64,000 bases of DNA, taken from Diadema setosum. Its lineage: Eukaryota > Echinodermata > Echinoidea > Diadematoida > Diadematidae. Every line of letters starts with the position of its first letter. The stretch's first letter is position 1. The stretch covers positions 34,939,662-35,003,661 of the forward strand of contig NC_092698.1 in assembly GCF_964275005.1 (NCBI RefSeq), written 5' to 3'. Under the pieces are notes generated by a model that had not been told where the DNA came from, did not search any database, and saw only the letters and a program-made list of their open reading frames with translations. Shown one piece after another: positions 51,801-63,171 of this stretch. Made by a program: the position numbers and the translations under genes.

Positions 51801-54800
51801 GAAACCAAATATAATGTCAGGGACAAGCAGCTACAATCTCTTACCTAGTGGTGGAATCGGCTTCTGAGGTCTGACTTTCCTGCGTTGGTTCTTCTTCTTT
51901 TTCTTGAAGGGTCTCGTCAGAGCAGATGGCTTCGTTTTCTTTCTCGGCCTCTTCTGCTTGGGTTGCATACGCTAAACAGGAAGAGATGGAGCAAAAAAAA
52001 AAGGGTCTTACAATGATCTCTTGAAACTTCTCTTTTCGTTTGTCAGTCTCTTTTAAAACTATAAACTTTAGAACTTGTGACATTGACTTGAATTTACATA
52101 TTAGCAATTCCTTACACAAAATAAATTTAGTACAATTGAGAGTAAATCAGGATGGTTATAAGGTAAAGAAACAAATCAGGTGGCTCATAGCTCATAAATG
52201 CTACAATGACTTTTCTGCATTTCTAAATCCTTGCTACTGTTCTCCTGGGAATATCTGAACAATTTGCCAAAACTGAGAATGTGACTCTCTGAAGTCAGTA
52301 GTTATTTCCCCTTATCTTATAACAGGGATCATTAAATAACTTCTAATCAGGAAATCATGATATGCAACTGCAACCATATATAGCTAAAAATCAAACTCAA
52401 AATCATAATACTGGAGCACTGCCAGTTCCTTTGGGAAAAACATCCCTCCTCCACCGGGAAAAAAAAAATGATAAAAAAACAAACCAACTACAAAGCATGT
52501 TCAGCTTCTGGCATATGAAAATGGACTTCCTGTGCATTGGCATAAGTCCAGTGCAGCCATAAACTGTCCACAGATTTCCTAGAATTATGCAATCTCTGCC
52601 CATCAGACATATCCAACGATGACACATCATTTATCTCATTGTGAGGAAATATTCAATTTCCACCAAAATACTTGCAATCTCAGCAGCTGGCAAGGACACA
52701 AGTGAGCAACAAATTCTTCAGTGCAGTTCAATGCACCACATTGTTTAAAGAACACATCTTGAAGCTTGATCAGAGAACATGACTGAAGAATACAATCTAT
52801 ATATTTACAATATTGAACATCACCCTTTTTTTCAGTCTTTCTTTTCTTTATTTAATTCTAATAATCTTTCTATTTGTTTTCCAAAATCTTCATGTAAATG
52901 TTTACAACATACAAAATTCAAAAGGAAAAGGGAAACAAAATCAACTCTGTGAAGTAGCTATCTATATGTGAGCAAATGTGCATTTACCCCCTTTATCAAA
53001 CAAGTCGTACTATAAATAGATTTAAAAAAGTATGGACGGCAGTGAAATTAATCTCGTTTCTAAAAATTCTACACAGCAATACGAACATCTCTTCCATGGA
53101 TTGTTGCGCTCCAGAGGTATACACTATTATTATTATCATTATTAGTAGTATTAGTATTACTATTAGTATTATTATCATCATTATCATTATTATTTGCCGA
53201 TTCCATCAACAGTGTAAAACAAATACTTGATATAACACACACAAAACTAAAAACACAGAATGCCTAAAATCAAAATTGTCTTTAGAAACATTATTTCCAA
53301 TCTGTACCTGCAGATCATATCTTATAGTAGATTTGCATGTATACTACTGTGATATTTTAATCTGTATTGTAATTCTTGTTGGCATATTTTGTATTGTATT
53401 ATGTAATATCTTTATGCAAACTGTCTCAGAGGGTAGCATTTTTCTCATGGTTAGGCAGCTTTCCACACAAAAGCAATTTCGAAGAAATTACTTTCCGTGC
53501 ATAACAGGTATGAATAAAGTGAGAGGAAGGTGGGAGACCATCATTTCTTTGTGTGCAGGCAGTCTTTCAAAATGTCTTCTACTGACAATGACACACGCTT
53601 ATGAGCCGGAAAGTCAACGAGGGCAGAGGAGCAACTAGCTAGCCATGCCGCTGAGATTCTCTGGCTTTCGGATGCCCTCTCACATCTTTAAGGCAAAAAC
53701 AACCGCAATGCTCCGCATGCGATGGACCCAAGCCCTTAGGCAGGGGACGACATCAGTGTATTCGCGGACGACACATTCCTCATAGCAGGCCTCCGTGGCA
53801 GGGCTGCTCCCTTGCTCTTGGGAGAGCGATACGATCTGTTGGAGTTGCTGCTATCAGCATTGTAGCCCAACCCTCAAGGGGACGGACATTTGGAAATGGA
53901 CAGTGACATGCAGAAAAAGGGGAGAGATCTGGTCCCCCTCTGTTAGAGAAATTGGACGACAGGCTAATAAAGTCTATGACCATGCCCCAAGAGAGGACAG
54001 CATTGGAACGCATGGGAGAAAGATACAAGATGCCTTCCAATGCCCTGCGGCCAGCGCCCTGAGGGTTGATCCAGAGATATGGAACACTCTACCAGGCCAC
54101 ATTCGAGCAAAAGATGTGATGACACAAAAGCTACAGCAGCAGGTTGTGAATGGCCCACTGTCCTACCGCCTCATTCTAGAGGACCTCAACGGCATTTCAA
54201 AATGGGAAAAAGTCCTAGACATTGAAAGACTAAAGGGTCTGGCATTGGAATTATGTTCTGATTTATTCTCTGCGCATTGAAATTCTTTTCAATTTTGAAA
54301 TGTGCTATATATACTTGATACTGTCATCATTTTAATTGTTTGTACTACTTGTCATTTATCAATTTTTCTAACCAGAGAGACAGACAGAGTCAGACAGAGA
54401 GGCACTTGTACACTGAAAAAACAAACAAACAAACAAACTGATTTAAAACACTGAAACAAAGAGAAAAGACCCGTAACTCACCACTCTCTTGGCATGCTCG
54501 AGACAGAGGGGCTGCTCATTGAGCATGTCAAAGCTGGGCTCTATGCAGCGGAAGCCTCCGGGGAATTCTGCTCCACACTGATAGAACAACACCTGCTCTT
54601 CATCTTCCAGGATGTCTAGTAATATGTTGTCAAGGAAACTCCTCCAAGTCAATGCAGGTGACAGGATTCTATGCAGCTATCTGGCCCATCTCATAACTTT
54701 TTGTCCATGCCAAAAAGGGCAATACTCCAGTGACATGATTATGGAAACTGAAAAATAAATATGTTCTATGAAGAGATATTGGCACACTGCATATAATGTA

Positions 54801-57800
54801 CGCCATACATCATCACTCTCGGCATTCTGAACTCAAAAGTACCACATATGCAATCGGATGTTGTTATGTTATTTTCATGCCATATATAGCTGCATCTGAC
54901 AAGAGCTCTCCAATATGTTCTCCCAACAATGAAATTTGACAATGGATGGTGCCAATTTGCTCCATATTCACTAATTTGAATGGCAAGGTTGGGCACACAT
55001 CAGAAATGAATATTGATATTGAAATGCTTTATTGATAAGAAAGTCATCGCAGCCTAAAGGCCAAATTGTGACAGTTTTACATCAAATGAACAAAAACAGT
55101 ATGGTAGTGCAAAGGATACGTCTGAAGCAGTGCTTGCTGTAGGGCATGGACTCCTCCTGACACGGATCCCCGTTCTCCTCTTTGCTGCAGCAGATCCTCT
55201 CTGGTGGTGTCTGCACCTTGGGCCTGCAAATCACACATGGTGGAACTCTCAATTAGTGGTGCAAGCATTCCGGGCAGAGAGGCTCTTTACAAGACTACAT
55301 TCTCAAGTTTTCACACTCGTTCTGACAGCTTTCTCATCATGATAACAATTACTCAGGATGCTTAAAATATTTCTCTGTAATCACACTGGAGATCAATTAC
55401 TGTTTAGAGATGACTAAGGACATCTACCACCACATATCATTTTAGCCTGAAACACTGCAGTCATCATGTACACCATTTTAGACATTGAAAACTTCTGTAA
55501 GTGTCACTGTTCAGCTTGCACAGAATGCCATGATGTTTATTGCTATGTAGCACACATCACATGCAGACTCACACAACAGAGACAGCAAAACAGAAAATCC
55601 AGAAATTTCAGGAACATTACAGTACTTCTTTTGAGCAATGATACAAAATAGCTAACAGAAGTATCAGAGTAGCTTCACTTGTCCATACCTTTGCAGCTTC
55701 TCCTCTTGAACCCTGAGTATTGACACTGCAGCTCCAAACGGGTGCTCCCTGGCCGCATCCACAAGGAGCTTGCTGGAGCGGCGGAGGCTCCCCTGCTCAA
55801 GCCTGTCGCATTGCAGGGAGATGTCCAGCTTTCTCCTGTCCCGCTGCAGGTGGGTTTTCAGCTGCTTCAGTCTGTCATTCCGACTTAATGGGATATTGGT
55901 TTCTTCAGTACTGGAAATGTTACTGTCGAAAGAAATATGCATGATTTATACATTTTATACACTTTACTGACGCATGAAGGAAGTATGTGTACTAATACAC
56001 TGTTTTGCACACATCAAAGGAAGCGAAATAACTTTTGAAACAAATCATATTCTTGGGTGAGAAAACTGGCAAACATTTGGCAATGTTTATCACCCTATAT
56101 AAGAAAGAAAGTCTAATCCAGGATATACATGCAGTCATAGAGAACATGCTCTTACAAAACTCTGTGTAGCTGATAATACTTTGCTAATCAAAATCTATCT
56201 CTTGTTTCAATACACATTAATCATTGAATTAAACCATCTCCATATTGATAATGCAACCAGTATCTGTTTCACCTCCGACATCAGATAGGCTTGAGTCTAT
56301 GGAAAGTAATATGCAAGCCAACTGCCCACAAAGCAATAAGTAGGAAGTATAAGATGACATTTCTGTGAGGAAATCAATCAAGATACAAAGTTCACATACC
56401 TTACACTACATTGTTCTTTATAGGTATATCTACATCTTCTATCTGTGACCTCCTCACTCTCCTCATCCTCTGTGTCTGAAAATTCAAGACCTGTAAAGAA
56501 TGAGAATGAAACACAACATACAGTATTTATATGAGCATATCAATGTACAAATAATTGTACAATATTTTCCGTTGTATAAGCTGCACCCGTATATAAGCTG
56601 CACTCAAGGTCCCCAATGCGAGAGAGTGAGAAAATGTACATGTACATGTAAGTCAGAGGTTGTAACCTTTATGAAAGTCCATGTGAGTTTCTGAATCTTT
56701 CTTTATCAAAAGACTGTTCATATTTGCAGAACCTTGAGGAATTGCTAGTATGAATTATGGTATTCACTTTCTTTCTTGTTATTTTTCTACCAGCACATGT
56801 CCCTGCATCTAGTTATACTGGGCTGCAGTGCCATTGAAGCAGAGGCTGTGAAACAGAGGTCACTGGCACACACTTGTTTAAAATCCTTAATGTTATAAAA
56901 GCAAGTGACTCTGAATATATTCAAATGGTGTATAAGTTTTAATGGCGAGAATTGTAAATGGAGGTACATGCAGTGCTAGATGAATACTGGATAAATACAT
57001 GGAATGCTCTGGTTTTTGACTGATTTTTTCCTCATACCCTTTTCTGCATGTAATCCAATGAAAAAGGATGCAGTTTATACACCAGCAAATACAGTATTTA
57101 AGAACAAGATGTGTGTGTCAGTCTGCATTACATCCTTCCTATATCAAGAAAAAGGTTACAATTTTATATCACTGACAACTTCTTTAAAAAAAAAAAAAAA
57201 AGATAAAAAGGGAGGAGGAAATGACGCACATAAATTAATGTATAGATTAGATATGATCAAATAACCAGGGCATGTGCACATACATTGAACATTGTACAAA
57301 GGACATCTCAGCAATTTACATTATAAAACAATGTACTGTATGCAACTGTCCAGTCATTAATGACTTTCACTTAATTCTATTTCAGTGATTTGGCACGAAG
57401 TAGGATTTAATAGTATACAATTTAATAGAGCAGCAACTCTATGACATTACACTGTGGACGAATAGTCTCTGATGTGGCTCTTCACTGCTTCTGTCTTGTT
57501 CTGATATTTGTGTGATCTCTGTATTGGGACTTCATCAAAACCATTTAATAGTTCTGTATTGTGCTCTATAGTAACTTACAAATCTAGTCCTGTGAGATTC
57601 AGCTATTTGAAAATCTTATTAGCCATAATTGTGTTTATTGAAAGAAATAAAGTTGATCTTTTGTCCCATGAAGTGAGGGGGACAAAAGATCAACTTTATT
57701 TCTTTCAGTTTCTACCACGATGATGAACATTTTCCGTACTATTGTGTTTATGGTTTGCATAAATTAGTTTTTAGTAGTATTGCCCATATTCTGACACAAC

Positions 57801-59355
57801 AATATGCCACCTTCAGAGAGAGACAGACAAACAGACAGACGGTGAGACAGACAGATAGACAGAGAGCTCTGACAATTCAATTCAATTAAATTCTTCTAAT
57901 GTCGAACACCAGTTCCCTCCCCTCCCCCCCCCCCCAAAAAAAAAAAAAAATAATAATAATAATAATCTAAATATCCAAGTTTGAAGGTGAAACTGACCAA
58001 GTCTTAAATCAACATCAAGATAATAAATTTCAAGACAAAATTTCTATCAAACCTCTTGGGCAAGCTGTACTCAGTTTCCAGCAAAATTCAAAGATGGCAT
58101 TTTTGCAAAGTTACTGTCACTCTAAAGACAATAATATGTAGTTCAATAACCCTCACAACAAGAATTAAGGTATTCTTTGACTCTCTTCTTGTATTCTTTT
58201 GAGTTGTTATAGCATATTGCCTTTGCATAAGGAACAAGAGTTTCCCTATCTGTACACATGCATAAAACATGATCTGGATATGACATGATTTCTTGATTAA
58301 GACTTCAACAAGATCACTGCTATGTGAGACAACCCAAGTAATACTGCATGCATGAGGGCTGGTTCTTTCATGTGAACACTGCAATGTATAATGTATGTTC
58401 ACATAATTGTACTGTCAAACTATCTCTTCAATATCAGCTTTTCTACTTTTAGTATCATAAAATGGAACATGCATTTGTCATAAACACATTATACATTAAT
58501 GCATTCTTATTAAAAATTAACTACAAGTTCAACTATGACTTGCCTAGGGGGAAAAGGTCAGTCCCTTCTACCTCCTCATGCTGCAGTCGTTCCCGTAACC
58601 GATCAACAGCCGAAGAATCAAGCTTGCGCGCGAAGAGGTCCCTGGGACGTTTTTGCTGGAGTTTTACAAATGCCTCCCGCGGTGACGGCGCACGCTGGGG
58701 AAGCTGTGGCCATGGGAGACTGGGAACACGCCCCTTCCCTGCCACAAGAGGGTTTGGCTGGGGAAAGGTTTTCTGGTCGAGGTATGAAGCATTGTACTGT
58801 AATCCACCCTCCACTAGGCTGCCAGCTACATTGGACGCAGCTTTGTCATCAGATTTCCCATGCCTCGAGGCTTTGGCAAGCATTTCTTTTTCTCGCTGCT
58901 GTCGTAACCGCTGCTTGTTTCTCTCAAGCTTCTCCTGCAGTCTCTCTTGCAGGGTACTTCCATCTTTCCTGCGCTTTGATTTTGTCCTGTTGGATTTCTC
59001 AACTGCATTGTTGCGAGATGGCAAGCCATCAATGCTGGACAAGGTGTTGAGATATTCTGGTGGCATAGTATTTCTTTGCAACAAACCCAAGTCATTTGAA
59101 TCTAAATTGCCCTTGAAGTTCAAAAGTCCATCTACTGTGACAGGTTTATCTCCTTTGTTCTTGTGCTTCTCTTTCTTTTTCTTTTTCTTCTTTTTCTTCT
59201 TCTTTTCCTTTGATTTCTTTTTATGCTTGTCCATGTCTTGGCTACTTCCCTTGCTGCTTGCCATGTCATTCCTGGAGTCCGGAGACTGATCACCCTTACG
59301 CTTCTTTCCTCTCTTCGGTACCAGCCCCAAGACCTGCATGTGGCTGTTACAAAAC
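48650..59355 (-). CDS. INO80D: INO80D-type INO80 complex subunit, 8 exons, N-terminus missing
   Basis: Metazoan-specific INO80 remodeller subunit. Exons in transcript order: 59355-58544, 56490-56400, 55922-55689, 55223-55120, 54615-54482, 51971-51845, 51142-50891, 49773-48650 (TGA). All phases agree: after one base completing a split codon, 2877 nt give 958 residues. The first exon starts FCNSHMQVLGLVPKR, the tail of the first C/H-rich zinc-binding motif. Later exons give CCSKEENGDPC...YSKHCFRHIL and YQCGAEFPGGFRC...PLCLEHAKR (second and third motifs), RPRKKTKPSALT...RPQKPIPPL (basic block), LPNLDEFFEG|KNGGFLPT and a Q/S/T-rich tail with about 15 glutamines. These match vertebrate INO80D order and sequence. 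The intron after 58544 uses a GC donor and the one after 55120 is U12-type. KANSL2 shares the zinc motif but not the basic and tail blocks. The upstream exon was not found to 64000. Confidence 0.93.
53100..53200. repeat. ATT/ATC-type trinucleotide-like tract
   Basis: Interrupted ATT, AGT and ATC units in the large INO80D intron 51972-54481. Confidence 0.85.
53720..54280 (+). pseudogene. Possible retroelement remnant inside an INO80D intron
   Basis: The region is GC-richer and more codon-like than its surroundings. One plus frame reads DISVFADDTFLIAGL, with an FADD box as in reverse transcriptases. An adjacent frame opens from 53795 to 54280 (161 codons) and contains IWNTLPGHIRAK, the kind of WN-LP-xIR phrase seen near C-termini of LINE polyproteins. 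The frames do not connect and no catalytic domain is intact. This may equally be chance. Confidence 0.25.
54360..54445. repeat. GACA-type and AAAC simple repeats
   Basis: GAGAGACAGACAGAGTCAGA followed by an AAAC tetranucleotide run, just downstream of the INO80D exon 54615-54482 donor. Confidence 0.85.
54482..55223 (-). other. INO80D: INO80D paired C/H zinc-binding motifs split by a U12-type intron
   Basis: Exon 55223-55120 ends SKHCFR plus a single C. Exon 54615-54482 starts AC-ATC-CTG, so the split codon is histidine of the conserved HC-x-x-H. The intron 55119-54616 starts GTATCCTTTG, contains TTCCTTGAC at 54637-54629, and ends CTAG 14 nt beyond the likely branch A. These are the full U12-type signals. 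Confidence 0.9.
56558..57096. mobile_element. TIR element copy 1, TGTATAAGC-GCACCC ends (about 539 bp)
   Basis: The left end ATATTTTCCGTTGTATAAGC TGCACCC mirrors the right end (GCAGTTTATACACCAGCAAA TACAGTA). The interior aligns with copy 2, sharing TAAGTCAGAGGTTGTAAC-type, CAGTGCCATTGAAGCAGAGG and GAATTGTAAATGGAGGTA phrases. It is uninterrupted and lies in the INO80D GC-AG intron. Confidence 0.9.
57640..57706. repeat. Perfect 28-bp-arm hairpin with 11-nt loop
   Basis: 57640-57667 (GAAAGAAATAAAGTTGATCT...) is the exact reverse complement of 57679-57706. It is not part of a recognisable TIR element. Confidence 0.95.
57815..57968. repeat. ACAG-rich tract and poly-C / poly-A / TAA tract
   Basis: ACAG/AGAC units at 57818-57868, then about 14 C, about 15 A and five to six TAA units at 57920-57965. 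Confidence 0.9.
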
Positions 59356-61284
59356 CTGTATAGCACACAAAGAACAAGATCATATGAGGTCGCATCATAA
59401 ATGAGCAACTGCTGGCACATGTGTGGGAAAGCAACAAGCAAAGCATGCTGGTTGGCAAAAGAGTAATGTTGGTCATGTTTCAAATTAGGTAAATGCCTTG
59501 TTGGGCTCAGATTCAAAGCACTAGAAGAAAAAAAATAATTCTTTCATACATCAGATATGTCTCTATCCGTCCTGATGAACATTTCAATCTAGCCAGTCGG
59601 ACTTGTTTTAATCTCTGTCTTCCATTAACACTGTATTTTCTGGTGTATACACATGTAAGAAGCACCCACTTTTATATATATATATTTTTTTTTAGGTCCC
59701 CAATGTGAGGAAAAAAAAAGTCAGAGGTTGTAACTTTTATGACAGTCCATGCAAGTTTCTGAATCCTTTAATATCTTTTCTATTTTTGCAGTTGAGTAAT
59801 TGCTAATGTGAAATATATTAGTCACTTTCTTGCTACTTTTCTACCAGCACATGCCCCTAGTTATACAGGGACGCAGTGCCATTGAAGCAGAGGCTGTGAC
59901 AGAGAGGTCACTGGCAAATATTTGCTTGAAATGCATAGTGTTACGCTGTACAAGAGCAAATGATACTGAAATAAGAATACTAAAATATTTTATTAGGTGA
60001 TACGCTATCAGCGTATCACCTATTGTGATTGTCAAAATCTCTCTTTATTTCTTTTTATTCTTCTTTCTTTCTGGACAATTTTGTGTCATCAATATCTCAA
60101 GAATGACATTACGGAATAACATGACATTTTCAGGGAACATGTCTCATGACAATATCTAGCCACAATAAGGTTTTCATGACAGTAACATATCTATGACGTC
60201 ATCTAGGCGCCATTTTGTGATTTTCGGACCATGTTACATGATCGATCATAACTTCATAACTAAAGGTTATTTCTGTATCATTTTCGGTGGACATTAAGTT
60301 CAGGTCACGCTCTATCTTACATTTTAATGCTAATTACCTAGGACATTATTACGCGCGCGTACGCGCGCGTCAAACTTTTAAAAGGCTCAAAACAACTTAC
60401 CAATGGGAAATCTCGAAGTTTCAGACAATTTTAAGCGTTTCGCGCGTTCGCGTCCGTCCGCACATTTTCGCGCGTAGTGCGCGTAAGCAACATGAAAATG
60501 CACATTTTTTGACAGATTTGGATTCCTGATACATTAAGCAACAATATCCATTGATTTTCGATCAATTTTGACCTATAACAAAGGAATGCGTTGGCGTCAA
60601 AGTTGAAATTTCGTGTGCGCGTCTATGTGCAAATATAGCGAAAAACATGTCTTTGTTTATTTCGCCATAGCTCTTTAAAACGTCTGGTTACCCTATGTTT
60701 TTATTGCATAGTACAAAAACATATGAATTGGAAATAACGTTTCAAGTATCAATATCTCCATGAATACATTATGACGTCATCATATCATCATCTGAAATCA
60801 AAAAAGTGGAATTAAATTTTTTAAGGTACTGTTTCTGACATTCATTTGCTCGTATCTCTGTTGTTTAAGCTCAATATTATCCCAAATTCAGATATGTTGT
60901 ACTTTGAACATTTGCCTTTTAAGTCCATGTCATAGTTTTGAAATTTGATGACGTCATCATGATTTAAATTGTGTTTAAAGGTAAAGATGCAAAATCGGAC
61001 AAGTTTACGTGTTATGTCTATGGGAGGTGATTTTTTTAGAAACCATGCATTGACTTGACAACGTTTAAGCACCTTTATCTCAGCTGATTTTGCTTCATTT
61101 CCTCTGAAACTTAAGTATGTTGTAGCTGTGACAATAAGCTGCAGTAATCATGCATTTTATTCTTTGAAATCTCCTCATGAGGTTGACAATTTTGCAATTT
61201 AAAACTGAAAATGAGAATGGAATGCGGACGAAACGATTCCTGATTCATCTTTCACGTACATAAGTTTACGTTCCTCCAATTTTC

Positions 61285-61375
61285 TCGTCGAGACGTATGG
61301 CCGAGTGGTTAGAGGCGTCGTCTCAGAAACGTGAGGTTGCACACGTACGGGTTCGATCCTCACAAGAGCACGAAA
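61285..61375 (+). repeat. tRNA-like module 1 (A box and B box present)
   Basis: A box TGGCCGAGTGG at 61298-61308 and B box GGTTCGATCCT at 61350-61360. The anticodon-loop position reads CTCAGAA (CAG). The acceptor ends do not pair and the variable arm is wrong for a functional Leu or Ser tRNA, so it is a tRNA-derived repeat. Confidence 0.75.
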
Positions 61376-62210
61376 GAAACAATTATTTTTTTTTTTCTTT
61401 TTTTTCTTCAATGGAGTACTAAACCTTCGTCAATGTAGAAATTACGTTTCCATGTAAACACACCTATACGCACACACTCCCACAGCATACCTTTGTTTTG
61501 CGTTGGAGACTGCATTACTTCGACTGCTGCAAAATTTTGCAGGCTGGGCTTTTCAAACTGACATAGTATATTGTTACAAAATGAAATTTGTTCATATCAA
61601 TTCAGTAACACAATGTAGTCGTGGTTACTTTGTGCTGATTTATACATGTAACAAGCTATACATTGTAAAAAAAGGTATTTTCATTGTTCCTTTAAGTCAG
61701 TCTTCTGTATTGATGATTATTTGTCAATTAGTGGTTTTTGTGGAGTTTCAGATAGTGATAAAAAGTATGGATGATAAGTGCAGCGATAATTCCTACAGTT
61801 AGTTCAAAGTTGTGTTACAGATGTTTGATACATACATTTAGCATTGTGTGTGTGTATATACGTATGTATACAGGTTGGCCATATGACACATTCTAGACAA
61901 TTAATCTTAATTAATTAGCAAACATGATCAGCTATGGAACTGAATATGGTACTAATGTATGATGTTAATGATTCTAATTAAACTGTGACGAGTTTAAAGG
62001 GATAGCATAACTGTGTGTAAAAATAAGGCAATTATAAGGAAATTTTAGGGGAATTTGATAACCATGCCTATAATAATTTCATACAGGTACTAATACCTGC
62101 CTCATATTCATGTGATATATCGTCATGTCAATAGCAAACTGACAACGTACGATGAATGTGTTATATATGGAACAACTGTCTTTCAAGTCCATAACGTTTC
62201 CCATATTTTC

Positions 62211-62290
62211 TCGTCGAGACGTATGGCCGAGTGGTTAAAGGCGACGTCTCAGAGACGTGAGGTTGCGGGTTCGAACCCCACAAGATCACA
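62211..62290 (+). repeat. tRNA-like module 2 (intact A and B boxes)
   Basis: A box TGGCCGAGTGG at 62224-62234 and B box GGTTCGAACCC at 62268-62278. The anticodon loop reads CTCAGAG with four of five stem pairs, giving CAG (Leu-like). There is no pairing acceptor stem and no long variable arm. The Pol III internal promoter looks complete. Confidence 0.75.
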
Positions 62291-62824
62291 AAACAAAATA
62301 CTTAGCTATTTTACTTTTTTTCTTCAATTTTGTATTACATACTCGTCCATGTAGAAATCGCGTTCGTATATAAACGCACCTATACACACACAGACACACA
62401 GACACACACCATATCCCTCTTTTTTGTGTTGGAGACCACATTGCTTCGACTGCCGCAAAATTTTGCAGGCTGACTTTGTCAAACTGATCATAGTATGTAA
62501 TGACGACGACGGAGGTGTTGTACTTTGAACAATTGTCTTTCAAGACCATGTCATTGTTTTGTACTTTGATGAGAGACGTCATCACACTGAAAATTGTGAT
62601 TAAAGGCAAGGTATCAAAACCAGCCGATTATAGGCTTTATGTCTACGGCGCGTATTTTTCCCAAGTTGCCAGAAATGGCATAGCGACATCAGTCGTTACA
62701 AGCCCGCATTTCCGTCTAGCAATGCAATACATGTTCACGCGGCCACGATTGTTGAGTGCATGGGCATTGACTTTTTCCCCCTGTAATATCCATACATTTC
62801 TTTTTGGCCTTACCATTTCCGGGG

Positions 62825-62855
62825 ATGTCCCGTGGCCGAGTGGTTAGAGAAACGG
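62825..62855 (+). repeat. tRNA-like module 3 (A box only)
   Basis: CCGTGGCCGAGTGGTTAGAG matches the 5' part of modules 1 and 2, but the T arm and B box are missing. It is a truncated or heavily decayed copy. Confidence 0.6.
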
Positions 62856-63171
62856 TTTTGCATGCACGCTCAATATAACTTCAAGGTGCCTATATCACAT
62901 TCTTTTCTTTGTCGATCACAGATGACCGACACCTGATGACCCCAAGCGTATCACCTAACTCGTCAGCGTGACGAGTTTCATATCTCGTTTTGATTAATTT
63001 TAATAGCAAGAATTGTAAATGGAGGTAGTGCCACATGAATATTAGATAATTACATGGAATGCTCAGGTTTTAGACCAATTTCCCTTAAAATGCCTATGTA
63101 TTAGCTGCACCCTCTTTTTCTGCATGTAATCCAATGGAAACAGGTGCGGCTTATACACCAAGAAATACAGT

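Larger units (their letters stand above)
49774..58543 (-). other. INO80D introns: contents
   Basis: 49774-50890, 51143-51844, 55224-55688 and 55923-56399 show nothing recognisable. 51972-54481 holds the trinucleotide tract, the possible retroelement remnant and simple repeats. 54616-55119 is the U12-type intron. 56491-58543 is the GC-AG intron, with TIR copy 1, the 57640 hairpin and simple repeats. Confidence 0.65.
59994..62990. mobile_element. About 3-kb inserted element with hairpin ends and tRNA-like modules
   Basis: It starts with a perfect palindrome, TAGGTGATACGC-TATCA-GCGTATCACCTA (59994-60022). Near its right end are the same TTAGGTGATACGCT on the opposite strand (62945-62958) and a second hairpin, AACTCGTCA-GCG-TGACGAGTT (62957-62977). 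Inside are direct repeats (61282-61570 with 62207-62500; 60890-61030 with 62515-62655) and three class II tRNA-like heads. There is no long open frame. The right boundary is approximate and no clear target duplication was found. Superfamily unknown. Confidence 0.75.
59630..63171. mobile_element. TIR element copy 2, split by a 3-kb insertion
   Basis: 59630-59993 matches the left two-thirds of copy 1 (56558-57096) and 62994-63171 matches the right third. The ends are inverted repeats (ACTGTATTTTCTGGTGTATA and ACTGTATTTCTTGGTGTATA on opposite strands). The break falls where copy 1 reads straight through from a TGACTCTGAATATATTC region into GAATTGTAAATGGAGG, so the insertion came later. Confidence 0.9.

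Noticed and set aside
54616..54640. AC-ended 3' splice site before ATATTACTAG for the INO80D intron
   Set aside because: Splicing there breaks the reading frame; the CTAG acceptor at 54616 keeps frame and gives the conserved HC-x-x-H.
58462..59289. 275-codon open frame on the plus strand
   Set aside because: It is antisense to the INO80D exon 59355-58544, which carries the conserved protein. The frame is a by-product of codon composition.
61285..62290. Two functional tRNA-Leu genes
   Set aside because: A and B boxes and CAG anticodon position are present, but acceptor stems do not pair and the class II variable arm is missing; they sit in repeated modules.
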